A stretch of DNA of 64,000 nucleotides from Telopea speciosissima (Eukaryota; Streptophyta; Magnoliopsida; Proteales; Proteaceae): contig NC_057926.1 of assembly GCF_018873765.1 (NCBI RefSeq), positions 48,661,043-48,725,042 on the forward strand. The letters are read 5' to 3'. Below the pieces are notes generated by a model, which was given only the letters and a program-made list of their open reading frames with translations, did no database searches and was not told the origin of the DNA. Of the stretch, positions 31,390 through 42,900 are shown one piece after another. Within the stretch, counting starts at the first letter, position 1. Each line of letters opens with the position of its first letter. A program made the position numbers and the translations under genes.

Positions 31390-33620
31390 AATAGGTGTGA
31401 CTTTTTTTATAAACCTTTTTATTTAATTTGTTTTTGTTTTTGGTAATCAACCTAATTGTTTAAAATCATTATCCAAGCTAAGGTTTTCCTTTCTTTGGTG
31501 CTACATTTCGGACCAAATGAACTCTGAAATCTGACACATTATCTATCCAGACCATAACCAATCTATCCAACCGCTATAATATATAGTGGGAGTTTAGAGA
31601 ATGAATTATTGGCCGATTGGCATGTAGGAATCACTTCCCTTTTTTATTAATAAATTAATTCTTCCCCCTTGTGATTTGTTAGGAGCTGACAGGGTACTTG
31701 GAGACCGGAGAGGGACACAGTAGTTGACAATTCGAGAATTTTCAATTGCTGCCCTAACGGACTTACGAACCTATGTGGTGGGACCCTCCCGCATTGAAAC
31801 TAGTCAATCAGTGAGGCCACGTTGGAACCGTTTTCCGTCCTCATCAAACGGGTCCCACTCTTCCTTGTCTTTTCCCATCTCAAATTTATCGCGAGATACC
31901 TCCTTTTATTCTCACGATAATTAATGTCACCACGTTCTTCCGTTTCGTACTGTCACTCGGTCCCACCATACTACCCATAAAAGCATAAAGTCACTAACAA
32001 ACCGTACAAAAAAGTTCCAACAATGCCTTCACTTGCGAGTTGCGACAAGGCTCTTTCTTCGTGACGAAGTGATTCTAACGAACCAATCGAGGGACCATCA
32101 GAGATCGAACGGTCATGCTTCATCGTATATAAACTAGCCTATCAAAGATCGACAAGTGGTATGTCAGTACCTAAAAGAACTTCATTTGAACCGGAAAAAA
32201 ATAAATAAAAGAGAGAGAAGGAATGTTGACGTGGATGGCCGGTTTGATTTTAACTAGTCATCGGATCGGACGGTCAACTATCAAGAAGTTTTTTGTTTAA
32301 GTATTGATGATGACTGACTAGTGGTGGTAGTAGGACCTTTGATTTGATGTAAGTGGATCCCATTTACCGCTTGAAAGCCGTTGGATCAAAGAATTGATAA
32401 AGTGTTACTTCTTCGTGGGACGTACATCATGTTTTCTATCCGTTGCAAAAGTGGGGTTCAACCAACGAGATTGGGTGGAAGTGCTCCAGCGTACGAGCAC
32501 CTAATCTTGATACGTCACATTGCAAGCTGAATAGCACACTTAGTACTAATCGTGGGTGTACTATCGAATGAGATTCTGCCACCTTACGGTCCATTAAGGC
32601 AAGTAAGGGGCAAGGGTTGTCAATTTCTAGATGGAAGGTTATGTTTAGAAGTTAAGTAAGAAAGAAAAAAAAAACAAAACAAAACAAAAAGGCAAAAGGT
32701 TTCTTGCACGGCCGTGCATGGTACACGATCATGCCTACAACCGTTGGATGGGATGAGGGATTATACGATCATGCCTATTCAATGGTTGAAAGCATGATCG
32801 TGCACCAAAACTCTCCCCATACATACACGAACTAACTGGTTCAATCCATACCTTTTACCTGGGTTTGGGGTGTGACCGCCTATGCCTAGACACATGAGGG
32901 CGAAATGACCTCCCTGTCTCCCATGAAATGTGTAAATCTCGCTCCATTTACACATTTTGGTAAATATGTAAACACCACATATGGAACATTTTATGGGATC
33001 AGATCGATCCTTAGGTTTCTAAGAAATGTCCAAAATTTCTGGTTCCAAAATATTGGCAAGAATCATAGAGAACCCAAGCCAAATAAGGAGCAAAGGAATA
33101 AACATAACTTTTAGTTGAGGTGCAAATATGGAACAATATTGCGACATGGAAATAACAAAACTTGGACATCTTACATGGAGGACCCAAATTTTTGAGAGAT
33201 TTAGGGATATTTAATACAAATTTTTTTTCTTTGATTAAAATCTTTAGGGAGAAAGAACTCTCCTTGGGGCACGTGCGATATGCACCCTCTTGATAGTCAC
33301 ATAACCTAAAAAAACACCTCAAGCTTATCACTTGGATTAAAAATTTGAACGAAATTTTTAAGATCAAAATATAATGACTAAGCAAGTTCCAAACGCTATA
33401 ATTTTGATGGCGATATGGAGTGCCCAAAAATTTTATAATGGTAGAGAGATCGAATAAATTTGAGAGAGAGAGAGAGAGTTACAATGAAACCAACCAATAC
33501 ATAATATTAGATGATCAAGGTCATTACCAAAAAACAAGATGATCAAGGTGATCAAACTGCTGAGTAGTTGGTATAATAATTTCAAGCAAAATTCTAAACT
33601 GTTACTTTGTAATTGCAACC
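31390..33620. other. Intergenic, no recognised gene
   Basis: Low-copy-looking spacer. It contains a partial foldback-like segment near 32870-32930 (GGGCGAAATGACCTCCCTGTCTCC) and a (GA)n run at 33463-33478. ORFs here are short and lack family features. Confidence 0.4.
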
Positions 33621-33635
33621 CCAGTCCCTTTCAAG

Positions 33636-33832
33636 GTTATTGTATTCGGTATCGATCTCTGTCGATATCGATCCAATATTGATTCGGATTGGTCCATATT
33701 TGTCTGGATAGGTCAGGTTTACTGCTATTTTCTTCAAAAAATTAGATTTTTTTTTTTTTTACATTTTTACCTTTATCCTGTACTTATCCATCGATACAGG
33801 ATCGACCAAGAATCAATCGATACGATACTAAT
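33636..33832. repeat. Short repeat with TATCGAT-type ends
   Basis: Starts TTGTATTCGGTATCGATC and ends ATCAATCGATACGATACTAA, a roughly inverted arrangement around a T-rich centre. The words resemble the termini of the CGATACG-rich elements, so it may be an internally deleted relative. It has no coding capacity. Confidence 0.4.
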
Positions 33833-34079
33833 TCCTTAAACATGGTCCCTTCACCACTAACAAATACTGTTACCATACTTATTTTCCATTTTTCATTTCT
33901 CTTCTCCCTTCTAATGATCAAGGAAATAAGGAGTTATGGAGATGTCTTTTTTATCCTCATGCATGTAATGTGTTTGTCCTCCTGTTCCTCACAAAGAGGG
34001 TCATAGTTTCAAAGCCTAAGCTTTATGTACAATCATTTTATAGTTCATTAGAACCTTTCATTTCTTCTTTACAATTTGA

Positions 34080-34680
34080 GCATCTTAATATTAGGCCATT
34101 GGGTGATCCTTTTTGGTCTACTCTATAGAAATTGAATTTGCTTCTTATCTAGTTCTTGCACCTTTTTAATTCTTTTCTATATCCAAATGATGCCATCATC
34201 CAATGAGTTGCCTTTCTATGGTAAATCTGGAAAGCTCAAAATTCCTTTTATATTCAGCCATTCTAACCTTTATCTCATTGGCACAATACATACTTTCAAT
34301 CACTCAGTTGAGGAGGGTCGAATGGGATGTGGTAGGGATAGGGCTAAGTGTCTTGATGCCCATGTTGCTTTAAATATTTATTTCTTAAATCTCCTTCTAA
34401 TGGTTATATTATATAATAGACACGGATGGTGTTTTTGGAAACCTAATTCTAATCTTGGTGGCAGTGATATCATTCTTAAGGACCATGAGAGTAGATTTGT
34501 AGCTGCAAAGTGTAAGCACCTATCGGAGTTTCTCTACTGCATCCATGGAAATAGAGACAATTATGTGAGATTAATATCCCCATACACACAAATGCATAGA
34601 GATCTTGTCTATACGTTAATGAATCACAAACATAAAATAGATGGATCTATTCATACCATTCACCATCGTATACTGTGAGA
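34080..34680 (+). mobile_element. LINE RNase H-like (RVT_3) fragment
   Basis: Plus-strand text WKSGK-like YGKSGKLKIPFIFSHSN (about 34212-34265), then IETIHTFNHSVEE-like TIHTFNHSVEE, then DIILKDHESRFVAAKCKHLS (about 34468-34527). Linker plus RNase H start follows the plant L1-type ORF2 pattern. Stops and shifts interrupt it. Confidence 0.55.
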
Positions 34681-35804
34681 CAATTCCTTAACTCCCACTA
34701 GTCATGGCGATGTTCGTCTTCGAAATATCCCTGCAACAATAATGAACAATAGAGTTTCTAGGTTTCTCCCTCTTGATCTCCCACTCTAATCTCTTTAGTT
34801 AGCTAGTATTGGGTTCCCTAATATAAATCCAAGTCTATGTTGAGATATACTTATTTGACATCAATTAATTAATCAAAATCAATTTCTACAAATTAATCTG
34901 ACAATTTTATTAGAGCACCAATCCTTATTGGATTTTCTATGAAAATCCATTACCTCCACCTTCCCCTCCTCCCATTTGGTTCATAGCAAGTCAATGAGAG
35001 AGAGAGACTTCTAAGATCCTAGCTTCATAGGGGATTAGAGGGCATTTTTGTCAAAAAAGAAAGAAGAATTGTCTCCTAAGGATGGAAATGCCTAGTAGAA
35101 GTAATGTGAGTGTTAGCACTTCAACCAAAAAAAAAGGGGGTGGGGGGGGGGGGGTTTCCAAATCTCCTTTTTTGGGGGTAAACTGTAAAAATTTGTTAAT
35201 ATTAGAAAAAGGAGTGCGGGTTTAGGCTTCCGGGTAAAAAGCTTTTGTATTAGAAATTGTTTATGTTTCAAATTATAGTAATAGATTATGAAACACATTA
35301 TACATACCATGTTCCTCTTAAGGGCACATAATGATATCATATTCTATTAAGTAGGCTTTCATGTATATTAAGTTTCAACAAAGCCAAAACTTAAAAGTCT
35401 AGCTATGTCTATTACATTATATTACTAATATAGTGTCTATCTTCTTGGAATGTGTTAGGTTTGAATTATCTTATTTCTCCATACAAGACAGACAATTTAT
35501 ATTTTAATCCCTCACCTTTGAACCCCCTAAGGCGGCATATTTGATTCCAATAATTTGGGCCAGCTAGCCAGCTGAGGCCCTCGCTGATTACTAGTTATTC
35601 TTAACTTGCATCGTGAAGTTTGTAACTTAACTTGTAAAATGTAATTAGAGTGGGGCCCTAAGGGTCAAAAATCAAGAAAAGGATGGGAATACTAGTGGCT
35701 GCCCAATGACTTTTGGGATACCAGGTCGAAGCCTAACCTATTAAGAACTCATACTAAATCTTGAGTTTTAGGGTTGACAAAGGTCGCTTTCGAATTTAGT
35801 CTGC

Positions 35805-35940
35805 CCTACAAAAATATGCTAATGATCGTCCCACCTCCCATAAAAGGTGGATTTGCTCGCCTTATTGATGTTTCCGTGCATGCACCCATTGGTCCCCATA
35901 CGTGTAGATGCCACACTCCCCCCATAGAAAACTCTTTCCC
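35805..35940. mobile_element. Foldback MITE-like repeat, partial copy
   Basis: Retains the right end CCACACTCCCCCCATAGAAA and the interior CCCATAAAAGGTGGATT, TTATTGATGTTTCCGTGCAT and CCCATTGGTCCCCATACGTG. The left end is lost. Confidence 0.5.
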
Positions 35941-36079
35941 CAATTAAATGATTAAAATATAGTCTTTGGCGTTTAGTGGATTTATATGTTTCTCGGACTA
36001 TATCTAATATGCCTTCTTTTTTACATTAGCTGTCACTATTTTTTTCCTCAGTCACTGTTCCTTTTTTTCATCATTGGTG

Positions 36080-36780
36080 ATTATAATCAAAATTTGTTTC
36101 CTTATGAAAAATCTAACGCGAAGATTCATGTCTAGTGGCTCAGCATAGTTAAACAATCTTGTTTTTTATGTTGGCCTTATTAATACTCTTTAGGGGTCTA
36201 TATTTACTTAGACTAATAAATAGTAACTCCATCGTTTAACTGTGGCTACTTCAGGTTGGAATTATGTTTGGAAGCATGATACTTTGACTTCTTTACCGTC
36301 ATTTGGGTATGATCGCAACCTCATAGTTTTAGATATGAATCCAATGTTGCAATCGTCTACAAAAGTTTTTCATTTTCGAATAGTTTGGTTTAAACATCCT
36401 AAGTTTCTTTTTTAAAACATAAATGGACCTCCTTAAGGGCCACAATCTTTGGTGCAAACTCACAATATCAAAGTTGAATCAAACCTTGTAAGATGTAGGG
36501 TGTATATGAAAGCCCTACCATCTCCATTTTTTCCTCCGAAATCATCCCAATTAAATATCACACATGTCACCATGTGCATTTTTTTTATGAGAAAGAAAAG
36601 CATTTGGCTATTAAATAAAAGATCTATAAGATTGTCCTTACATCTAGTGTTAATTATAAATTATCTTGCTCTATTGAGTCAAATTGTGGGCAAGGATAAT
36701 GAGATGTCTATATTGCTTAATAAAAGATACATACTAAGAGGCAAGTCTAAGCTTCAATATAAAAAGATTTGTTGCCATTG
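36080..36780 (+). mobile_element. LINE endonuclease-region fragment
   Basis: The plus-strand translation around 36200-36410 reads FTWTNK-like text, then ATSGWNYVWKHDTLTSLPSF, then RNLIVLDMNPMLQSSTKVFH and FRIVWFKHPKF. This matches the C-terminal part of the LINE AP-endonuclease domain and the following linker, in place of the usual SDH..I.L motif. It is degenerate with several stops. Confidence 0.6.
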
Positions 36781-37536
36781 AAAACCTTATAGAATACAAG
36801 GAAGAATAAATAAGATTTTGTTAGACTTGAAACCGGATTGTAATGTTGTCGAAGCCCAGAAGTTAACAACTTGAGATCCATAATTAAGATACCCCCAAAC
36901 AAGTTTTATTCAAAACTAAAGTAATAATACCAAATAATTGAGATTTAAGACTTAACTTCTTGCTCCACTAAGATACTTGTGATTACGAACAACACGGGAG
37001 AACCACACACACAATCACAAACATTAATTGCTGCAAAATATTGTTCTCGCAAAACTTCGCACTACACCAGCTTGTCGATTGACAACTATCCTAGTCAGTT
37101 GATCACCTCTCCTTCCACAAACTAGAAACAATGCACAAGAAGACATACGAATTGTGGGAAATTAAAACCAAACTTGAATAAACGAATTTTGAATCTTAAA
37201 TTCTTTTAAAAACTTCTTTACATATAACAAAAAATTTAAAAGAAATTTCAAAATATAGAATCCTCATTCCCAAACCAATTGAGATAACTTTATTAGGTTT
37301 TTCCTTGTTTAGTTGTATAAAGCCACTTGGTGGACTAATTACTCAAAAGGAGGAGAAAACTAGCTTTTATCAGAGGGTTTATGAAAATTAATCATCATTT
37401 TAATGCAATGTGATTAAGTTTTTTTGGTGTGGTAGAAATGCAATGTGATTAAGTAGTAGCATAATTAAGGTGATCTCAGTGGGCTTGATTTTCAAATAAT
37501 TTAAGTTTTAATTACTATTTTCTTAAGGATAATTAT

Positions 37537-37695
37537 TCTATGTGGGGAGTGTACCCCTGTGCCCAAACACATGGGTGCAAAATGATTGCCCTGCCCCCAT
37601 GAAAGGAGGTAATGACTACTTTGTTGATGTCGCCATGTGCGCTCCTATTGGCACATACACATGTAGGGACCACGCTCCCACAGAAAATTCTTGCT
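37537..37695. mobile_element. Foldback MITE-like repeat, intergenic copy
   Basis: Inverted ends: TTCTATGTGGGGAGTGTACC at the left, and the complement of GAATTTTCTGTGGGAGCGTG at the right. The interior AAAATGATTGCCCTGCCCCC with GGAGGTAATGACTAC matches the right-arm copy at 5856-6017 block for block. It lies about 0.75 kb upstream of the AGO1 TATA box. Confidence 0.65.
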
Positions 37696-37699
37696 CTTT

Positions 37700-38438
37700 T
37701 TTTAATTACTAAAATAGGAAAAAAAAAATTTACACGCCAAGGACAAATTTTATTGTAGTTGGAACTCCCAATAAGACAAATCCAAAGTACTAATATATAG
37801 AATTTGCAGTGGTAAGTAACCAAACAATCCCTTAAAATGTACAAAATTGGAAAAAGGGAAAACAAACAAATGTTTTGTTTTTATCATCAATTTACGGTCT
37901 TTTTAACCCAAAAAAATTCTCCTCAGTGGGGCCCATGACCTTGTGGGTCTTGATGTGATACCTCATACCATTCACTGCTTGAGTCATCACTCGTTCACGC
38001 ACTAACATTGACTCACGGTTTCACCATAAGGGTAATTTAGTAATTTGACACTGAGTAATTTTCCGGCATAGAATCTTCTAGAAAATAATTACATGAATCG
38101 ATAAACCCGAAAATTTAACTTCCTCTAATCATGTTTAAGAAACGTAATTAATTATTGTTGAGGGTAGGGCAACAGCCCTCGTTTTTCTCGTCTCGAGACG
38201 AATCGTGGGCCTCGTGGGGTCGTGCCCAATCATGTACGCGTTGCCTCGTTACAACTCATAACCCTACTTTTAAAATGCGGAAGCCACGATGTCATGACAC
38301 ATCAGCAACATCCCCACCAAATAGCCACATCATCTACCTAACCAGTCAATGCCTCTTTTGGTGACACGTCAGTTTCCACGTCAGATGCGGGGGAGAGAAA
38401 GAGAGAAAAAGTCTGTCGTTTTCGGAAGCTATCCCCTA
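37700..38438 (+). promoter_or_regulatory. AGO1 upstream promoter region
   Basis: Non-coding sequence before the AGO1 TATA box, with several CACGTC/GACACGTCAG-type words between about 38295 and 38390. No particular binding site can be claimed from sight alone. Confidence 0.4.
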
Positions 38439-38447
38439 CATATATAG
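38439..38447 (+). promoter_or_regulatory. AGO1 TATA box
   Basis: ACATATATAG. A transcription start about 30 bp downstream (near 38470) would give a 5' leader exon of about 130 nt ending at the splice donor TTTGAG|GTAAAC. Confidence 0.55.
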
Positions 38448-38469
38448 CGAGAGCCGTGAACGGACCATG

Positions 38470-39954
38470 ACTGTTTTGTTCTCTGTTTGTTTTTTTTACT
38501 CCCTCTTCTTATTTCGTCTTCGAGGCCAGACCAGTCTCTGCTAAGGAAAGTGGAAATCCTTCTAGCGAAGGGAAAGGGGTCTGGAAAGCGGTTTTGAGGT
38601 AAACACAGTGGTTTTCTTTTCTATCCGTGGGATTTTTCTTGTTTTCTTCTTACGGGAAGTGGTTTTCTGATGTGTATTACGATCTTCGCTATGTCTTCAC
38701 TTTTCTCCCTTGATCTGGGGTAACTCTCGGAAGAGTATCTTATTTTTGGTTTTCTGAGATATTTTGGTTTCGATTTCTGTTCTCGTTACTCCATTTTGCT
38801 TTTTCGAGTTCTGAGGACTATTTTTTTTTTCTACTATTATTTTAGTATTTTTGTGTTGGTGTTTTTAGGGTATTCGCATCGATTGTTAGGGGTTTAGAGT
38901 CATTTTGTGGTTATTTTGTTCAGATTGTTGTTGTGGATCATTAGTTTTGGTCTGAGAAATGGATGCATGAGGTTTTTAGTTTTCTCTCACTTTTATTTAT
39001 ATATATATAGAGAGTTTGGGGTTTTGATTTTTAGGGAATAAGGGCTGCAGATGTAGTTTTATGATGTGTTTCCTTTCAGGCTGATTGATATGATGGGAGA
39101 ATGATTTAGGAGCTAGGGTTTTGTATGATGTAATTAGATTTATGATTGATGAAATTATCTGCATTTTGATCCTGCTGATGGTACTTGATCGATTTCTTAG
39201 TAATTTTGCATAGAATTTTTGTGCATTTTGAGTGGTTTTATGCTGTTATTTTATGATAAGGACACAGACGATTTCTAGATTTTCCCCTCTATGAACTCCT
39301 GTTCGCTGCTGTAGTATGTGTAACTTTGACTGTTTTAGGGTTTCTCTCTGGTTATTCCTTCTGTATGTTGCATACGAGTGTTGCATTGATATGGTGCTGG
39401 AAATGTTAGTGTTGTATCTGCTATATTGTGTGCTTTAGCTGCCTGGTCTGATCTGGCCTGAAAGGCCCTGCTTGTAAATTTTTCATGCGCCAGGCAGTGA
39501 ACTGATGCACTTATTTTACGTTTTACTTGGTTTCGGACAACTTTGTGACTTGCTGGTTGATTCGCTTCTTTTCTGTATGTGGGTTTCCACGCCTTTTTTC
39601 CTGATATTGAAAATCTTGAAACGAGGAGTCATTTCCATCTTTCCTCCATTGTGTAGCTTCAGTTGACTCGATCTTATTCTTGTTTTCCTAGATTTTGGGT
39701 TTGATTGTGGATTAATTAAGTTTTTGCATCTGGCAAACACTTTAGGTGCTCCTGTGATGAGCTAGGTGATAGATGGATGAGAGTTATATTTTTGTTCAAT
39801 TTTAAGGTTCCCAAGTGTATGTGTGTGTGTGATTCTGATTTATGAGTATTAGAGTTCTGTTGTATCATGCATCTGGAGTATCATATGTTCATTTAATATA
39901 TTTCTGTCTTTTACATTTTCTGAAAGTTTCTGTGGCTATTGGGCAGTTATCGTC
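38470..39954 (+). other. AGO1 5' leader with intron
   Basis: A leader exon ends at 38598 (GAG|GTAAAC). An intron at 38599-39946 ends TTGGGCAG, leaving eight leader bases before the ATG at 39955. The intron is T-rich with no ORF of weight, as expected. AGO1 genes commonly carry a leader intron. The exact transcript start is inferred. Confidence 0.6.
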
Positions 39955-42900
39955 ATGGTGAGGAAGAGGAGAACTGAACTTCCTAGCAGCAGTGGGGAGA
40001 GCTCAGAATCCCAAGATGCTGGTGCTGGCCGTGGTGCTCAGCGCCCAACAGAGAGAGCTCCTCCAGCTCAACAAGGAGGTGGGGGAAGGGGCCCAGCCCA
40101 ATCTCAACAACAACCTCAGCAAGGAGGTCGGGGAGGATATGGAGGTGGATATCCTCCCCAGGGACGTGGTGGGTCCCAGCCAAGGGGTGGAATGGCACCT
40201 CAACAGTATGATGTCCCCCCTGAACATCAGGGTCGGGGAGGCCAGCCACGTGGAATGCCACCTCAACAGCCTATGGAAGCTCCCCTTGAATCTGCAGGGA
40301 GGCGCCGAGGTGGTGGCAGTATGGTTGGTGGTCGTGGGGGAGGGCCTACTTCTGGTGGCCCACCTAGGCCACCAGTTCCCGAGCTGCACCAAGCAACCCA
40401 GGCTCAGTATCAAGCAATGGTGAGCCCTCAACCGGTACAATCTGGGAAACCACCCCAGTCATCCTCTCAAGCCAGTTCTTCGCAACAGCCACCCGAGTCG
40501 AGCACTGGACTGGTGACACAGCAATTTGAGAAGCTTTCTATACAACCTGAAGGGGAACCAACACAGGCAATTCAACCTATTGCCCCGTCCAGCAAATCTA
40601 TGAGGTTTCCACTCCGCCCTGGTAAGGGCAGCACTGGGACGAAGTGTATAGTCAAGGCGAACCATTTCTTTGCTGAGCTTCCAGATAAGGATCTGCACCA
40701 ATATGATGTGAGTTCATATCCCCAACCTTCATCTTTTGTTAGCTGCTTAACTATATGTTGGTTATGGTAACCATACATCTGTTTTGTCTAGGTTTCAATT
40801 ACACCGGAAGTTACTTCACGGGGTGTGAACCGGGCTGTGATGGAGCAGCTAGTGAAATTGTATAGAGAATCACACTTGGGAAGGAGACTTCCTGCTTATG
40901 ATGGGAGGAAGAGCCTTTATACTGCTGGACCTTTACCTTTTACTTCAAGAGAGTTTTCAATAACTTTGGTTGATGAGGATGATGGCACGGGTGCTCCCAG
41001 GTCATGCCAAGATGCATCTGTCTCTTTCACTGTTTCTCATGATCTGAATTTTATCTGTGCTGATTTTGTGTGATGTGTTCTGTCTTGACATAGGAGGGAG
41101 CGGGTGTTCAGAGTTGTCATCAAAATGGCTGCTCGTGCTGACCTTCATCATTTAGGTTTGTTTCTGCAGGGGAGGCAGGCAGATGCACCCCAAGAAGCTC
41201 TTCAGGTCCTTGACATTGTTCTCCGTGAACTGCCTACTGCAAGGTACTTCTGTTTTGATGACATTTCAACAGTCCTGTCTATTGTGTTTTGAGTTATTTT
41301 GTGAATTTGGCCTGTTTTTTTTCAGTTTGTCCAAGTGAATTTAAATTTTATTTGTTGTTTTGTATGTCGTTGTAGGTATTCCCCTGTTGGCAGATCATTT
41401 TATTCCCCAGATTTAGGAAGAAGGCAGCCACTTGGTGAGGGATTAGAAAGTTGGCGTGGTTTTTATCAGAGTATACGGCCTACTCAGATGGGTCTCTCGC
41501 TGAATATAGGTAAGATCATTATATTTAGCAAGAGCCAATGTCTGAATAGTTTTGGCATGTCATGTGTATTGCTATGCTGAAGGCTTCTGAGCTGTACTGT
41601 TTTGTAAGTTGATTCTTCTGCAATTTGGTTTGTAAATTCAATATGCCTCTTTGTTTCACTGGGCTTTCGCTGAATTTCAATAGTATAGTCAGTAAACTGA
41701 ATCGTGAGCCAGATGCTTGTACCCCTCATAATGGAAGTCTTATTTGTTGTGATGTTGCAGATATGTCTTCCACTGCTTTCATTGAGCCGCTGCCAGTCAT
41801 TGACTTTGTAAATCAGTTATTGAACCGGGATGTTATTGCTAGGCCATTATCTGATGCTGATCGTGTAAAGGTTAGTTTCTAAGCTTGTTTTGTTTCTCAC
41901 TGAGGTAAACTATTTTAATTTTGCTCTGGCGGCCTCCTGTCATTTACTGCCTTAACGTTTTTTTTGTGGGACCCTTCATTTTTTCTGAATTCTTATATCA
42001 AACTTAATGAATGTAGGTACTTCAACTAATCAATTATACCTTCTGCCTGTATTCAAAATTCTTTTATCTGTTGTAATTGTTTATTGTTAACAGATCAAGA
42101 AAGCTCTCAGAGGTGTGAAGGTTGAAGTTACTCATAGGGGAAATATGCGCAGAAAATACCGTATATCTGGTTTAACTTCGCAAGCAACAAGAGAGCTAAC
42201 GTGAGTGTTAATGTTTTCTTTTGCAACTACGTGTACTTGCCTTGTTATTTCCTCCCTTTTTTTGTGATATTGTTCATCCATGATTATGGTTTCTCTAAGT
42301 TGGTGGTTTCACTGTATCTATGCATTACAGCTTCCCTGTTGATGATAGAGGAACAATGAAGTCTGTAGTCCAATATTTCCAGGAGACATATGGGTTTGTT
42401 ATTCAGCATACACAGTGGCCATGTTTGCAAGTTGGTAACCAGCAGAGGCCAAATTATCTCCCAATGGAGGTCAACTCATATCACAACTGTTGTGATCTTT
42501 CCATATGTTGTCTCAATTTGCTTGGTTACCAATCGTAAAAATGATTGCAGGTCTGCAAGATTGTAGAAGGGCAGAGATACTCAAAGAGGTTAAATGAAAG
42601 GCAGATTACTGCTCTGCTGAAAGTGACTTGTCAGCGTCCTCGTGAACGAGAACTAGATATTATGCAGGTGCTTTACTGCTGCAAAGTCTTTCTTGACTGC
42701 CCTTTCCCCCCTTAAAAAATCTCAGAAAAATTCTGTCTGCTTTCCAATTTTGCGTATATTTGAAGTTCTTTTTTGATCTCTGATGATGGTAATTATTATA
42801 TTTTGGGGCTTTACTTATACCTTCAACATGCCCTAACAATTAAGCAATTTAGAAATATTTCATAAATTGCTTGTCAACATTTTTCATTTTTAAAAACAAA

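Noticed and set aside
39983-40440. Alternative-frame ORFs over AGO1 exon 1
   Set aside because: Shadows of the GC-rich Gly/Gln/Pro-coding part of AGO1.
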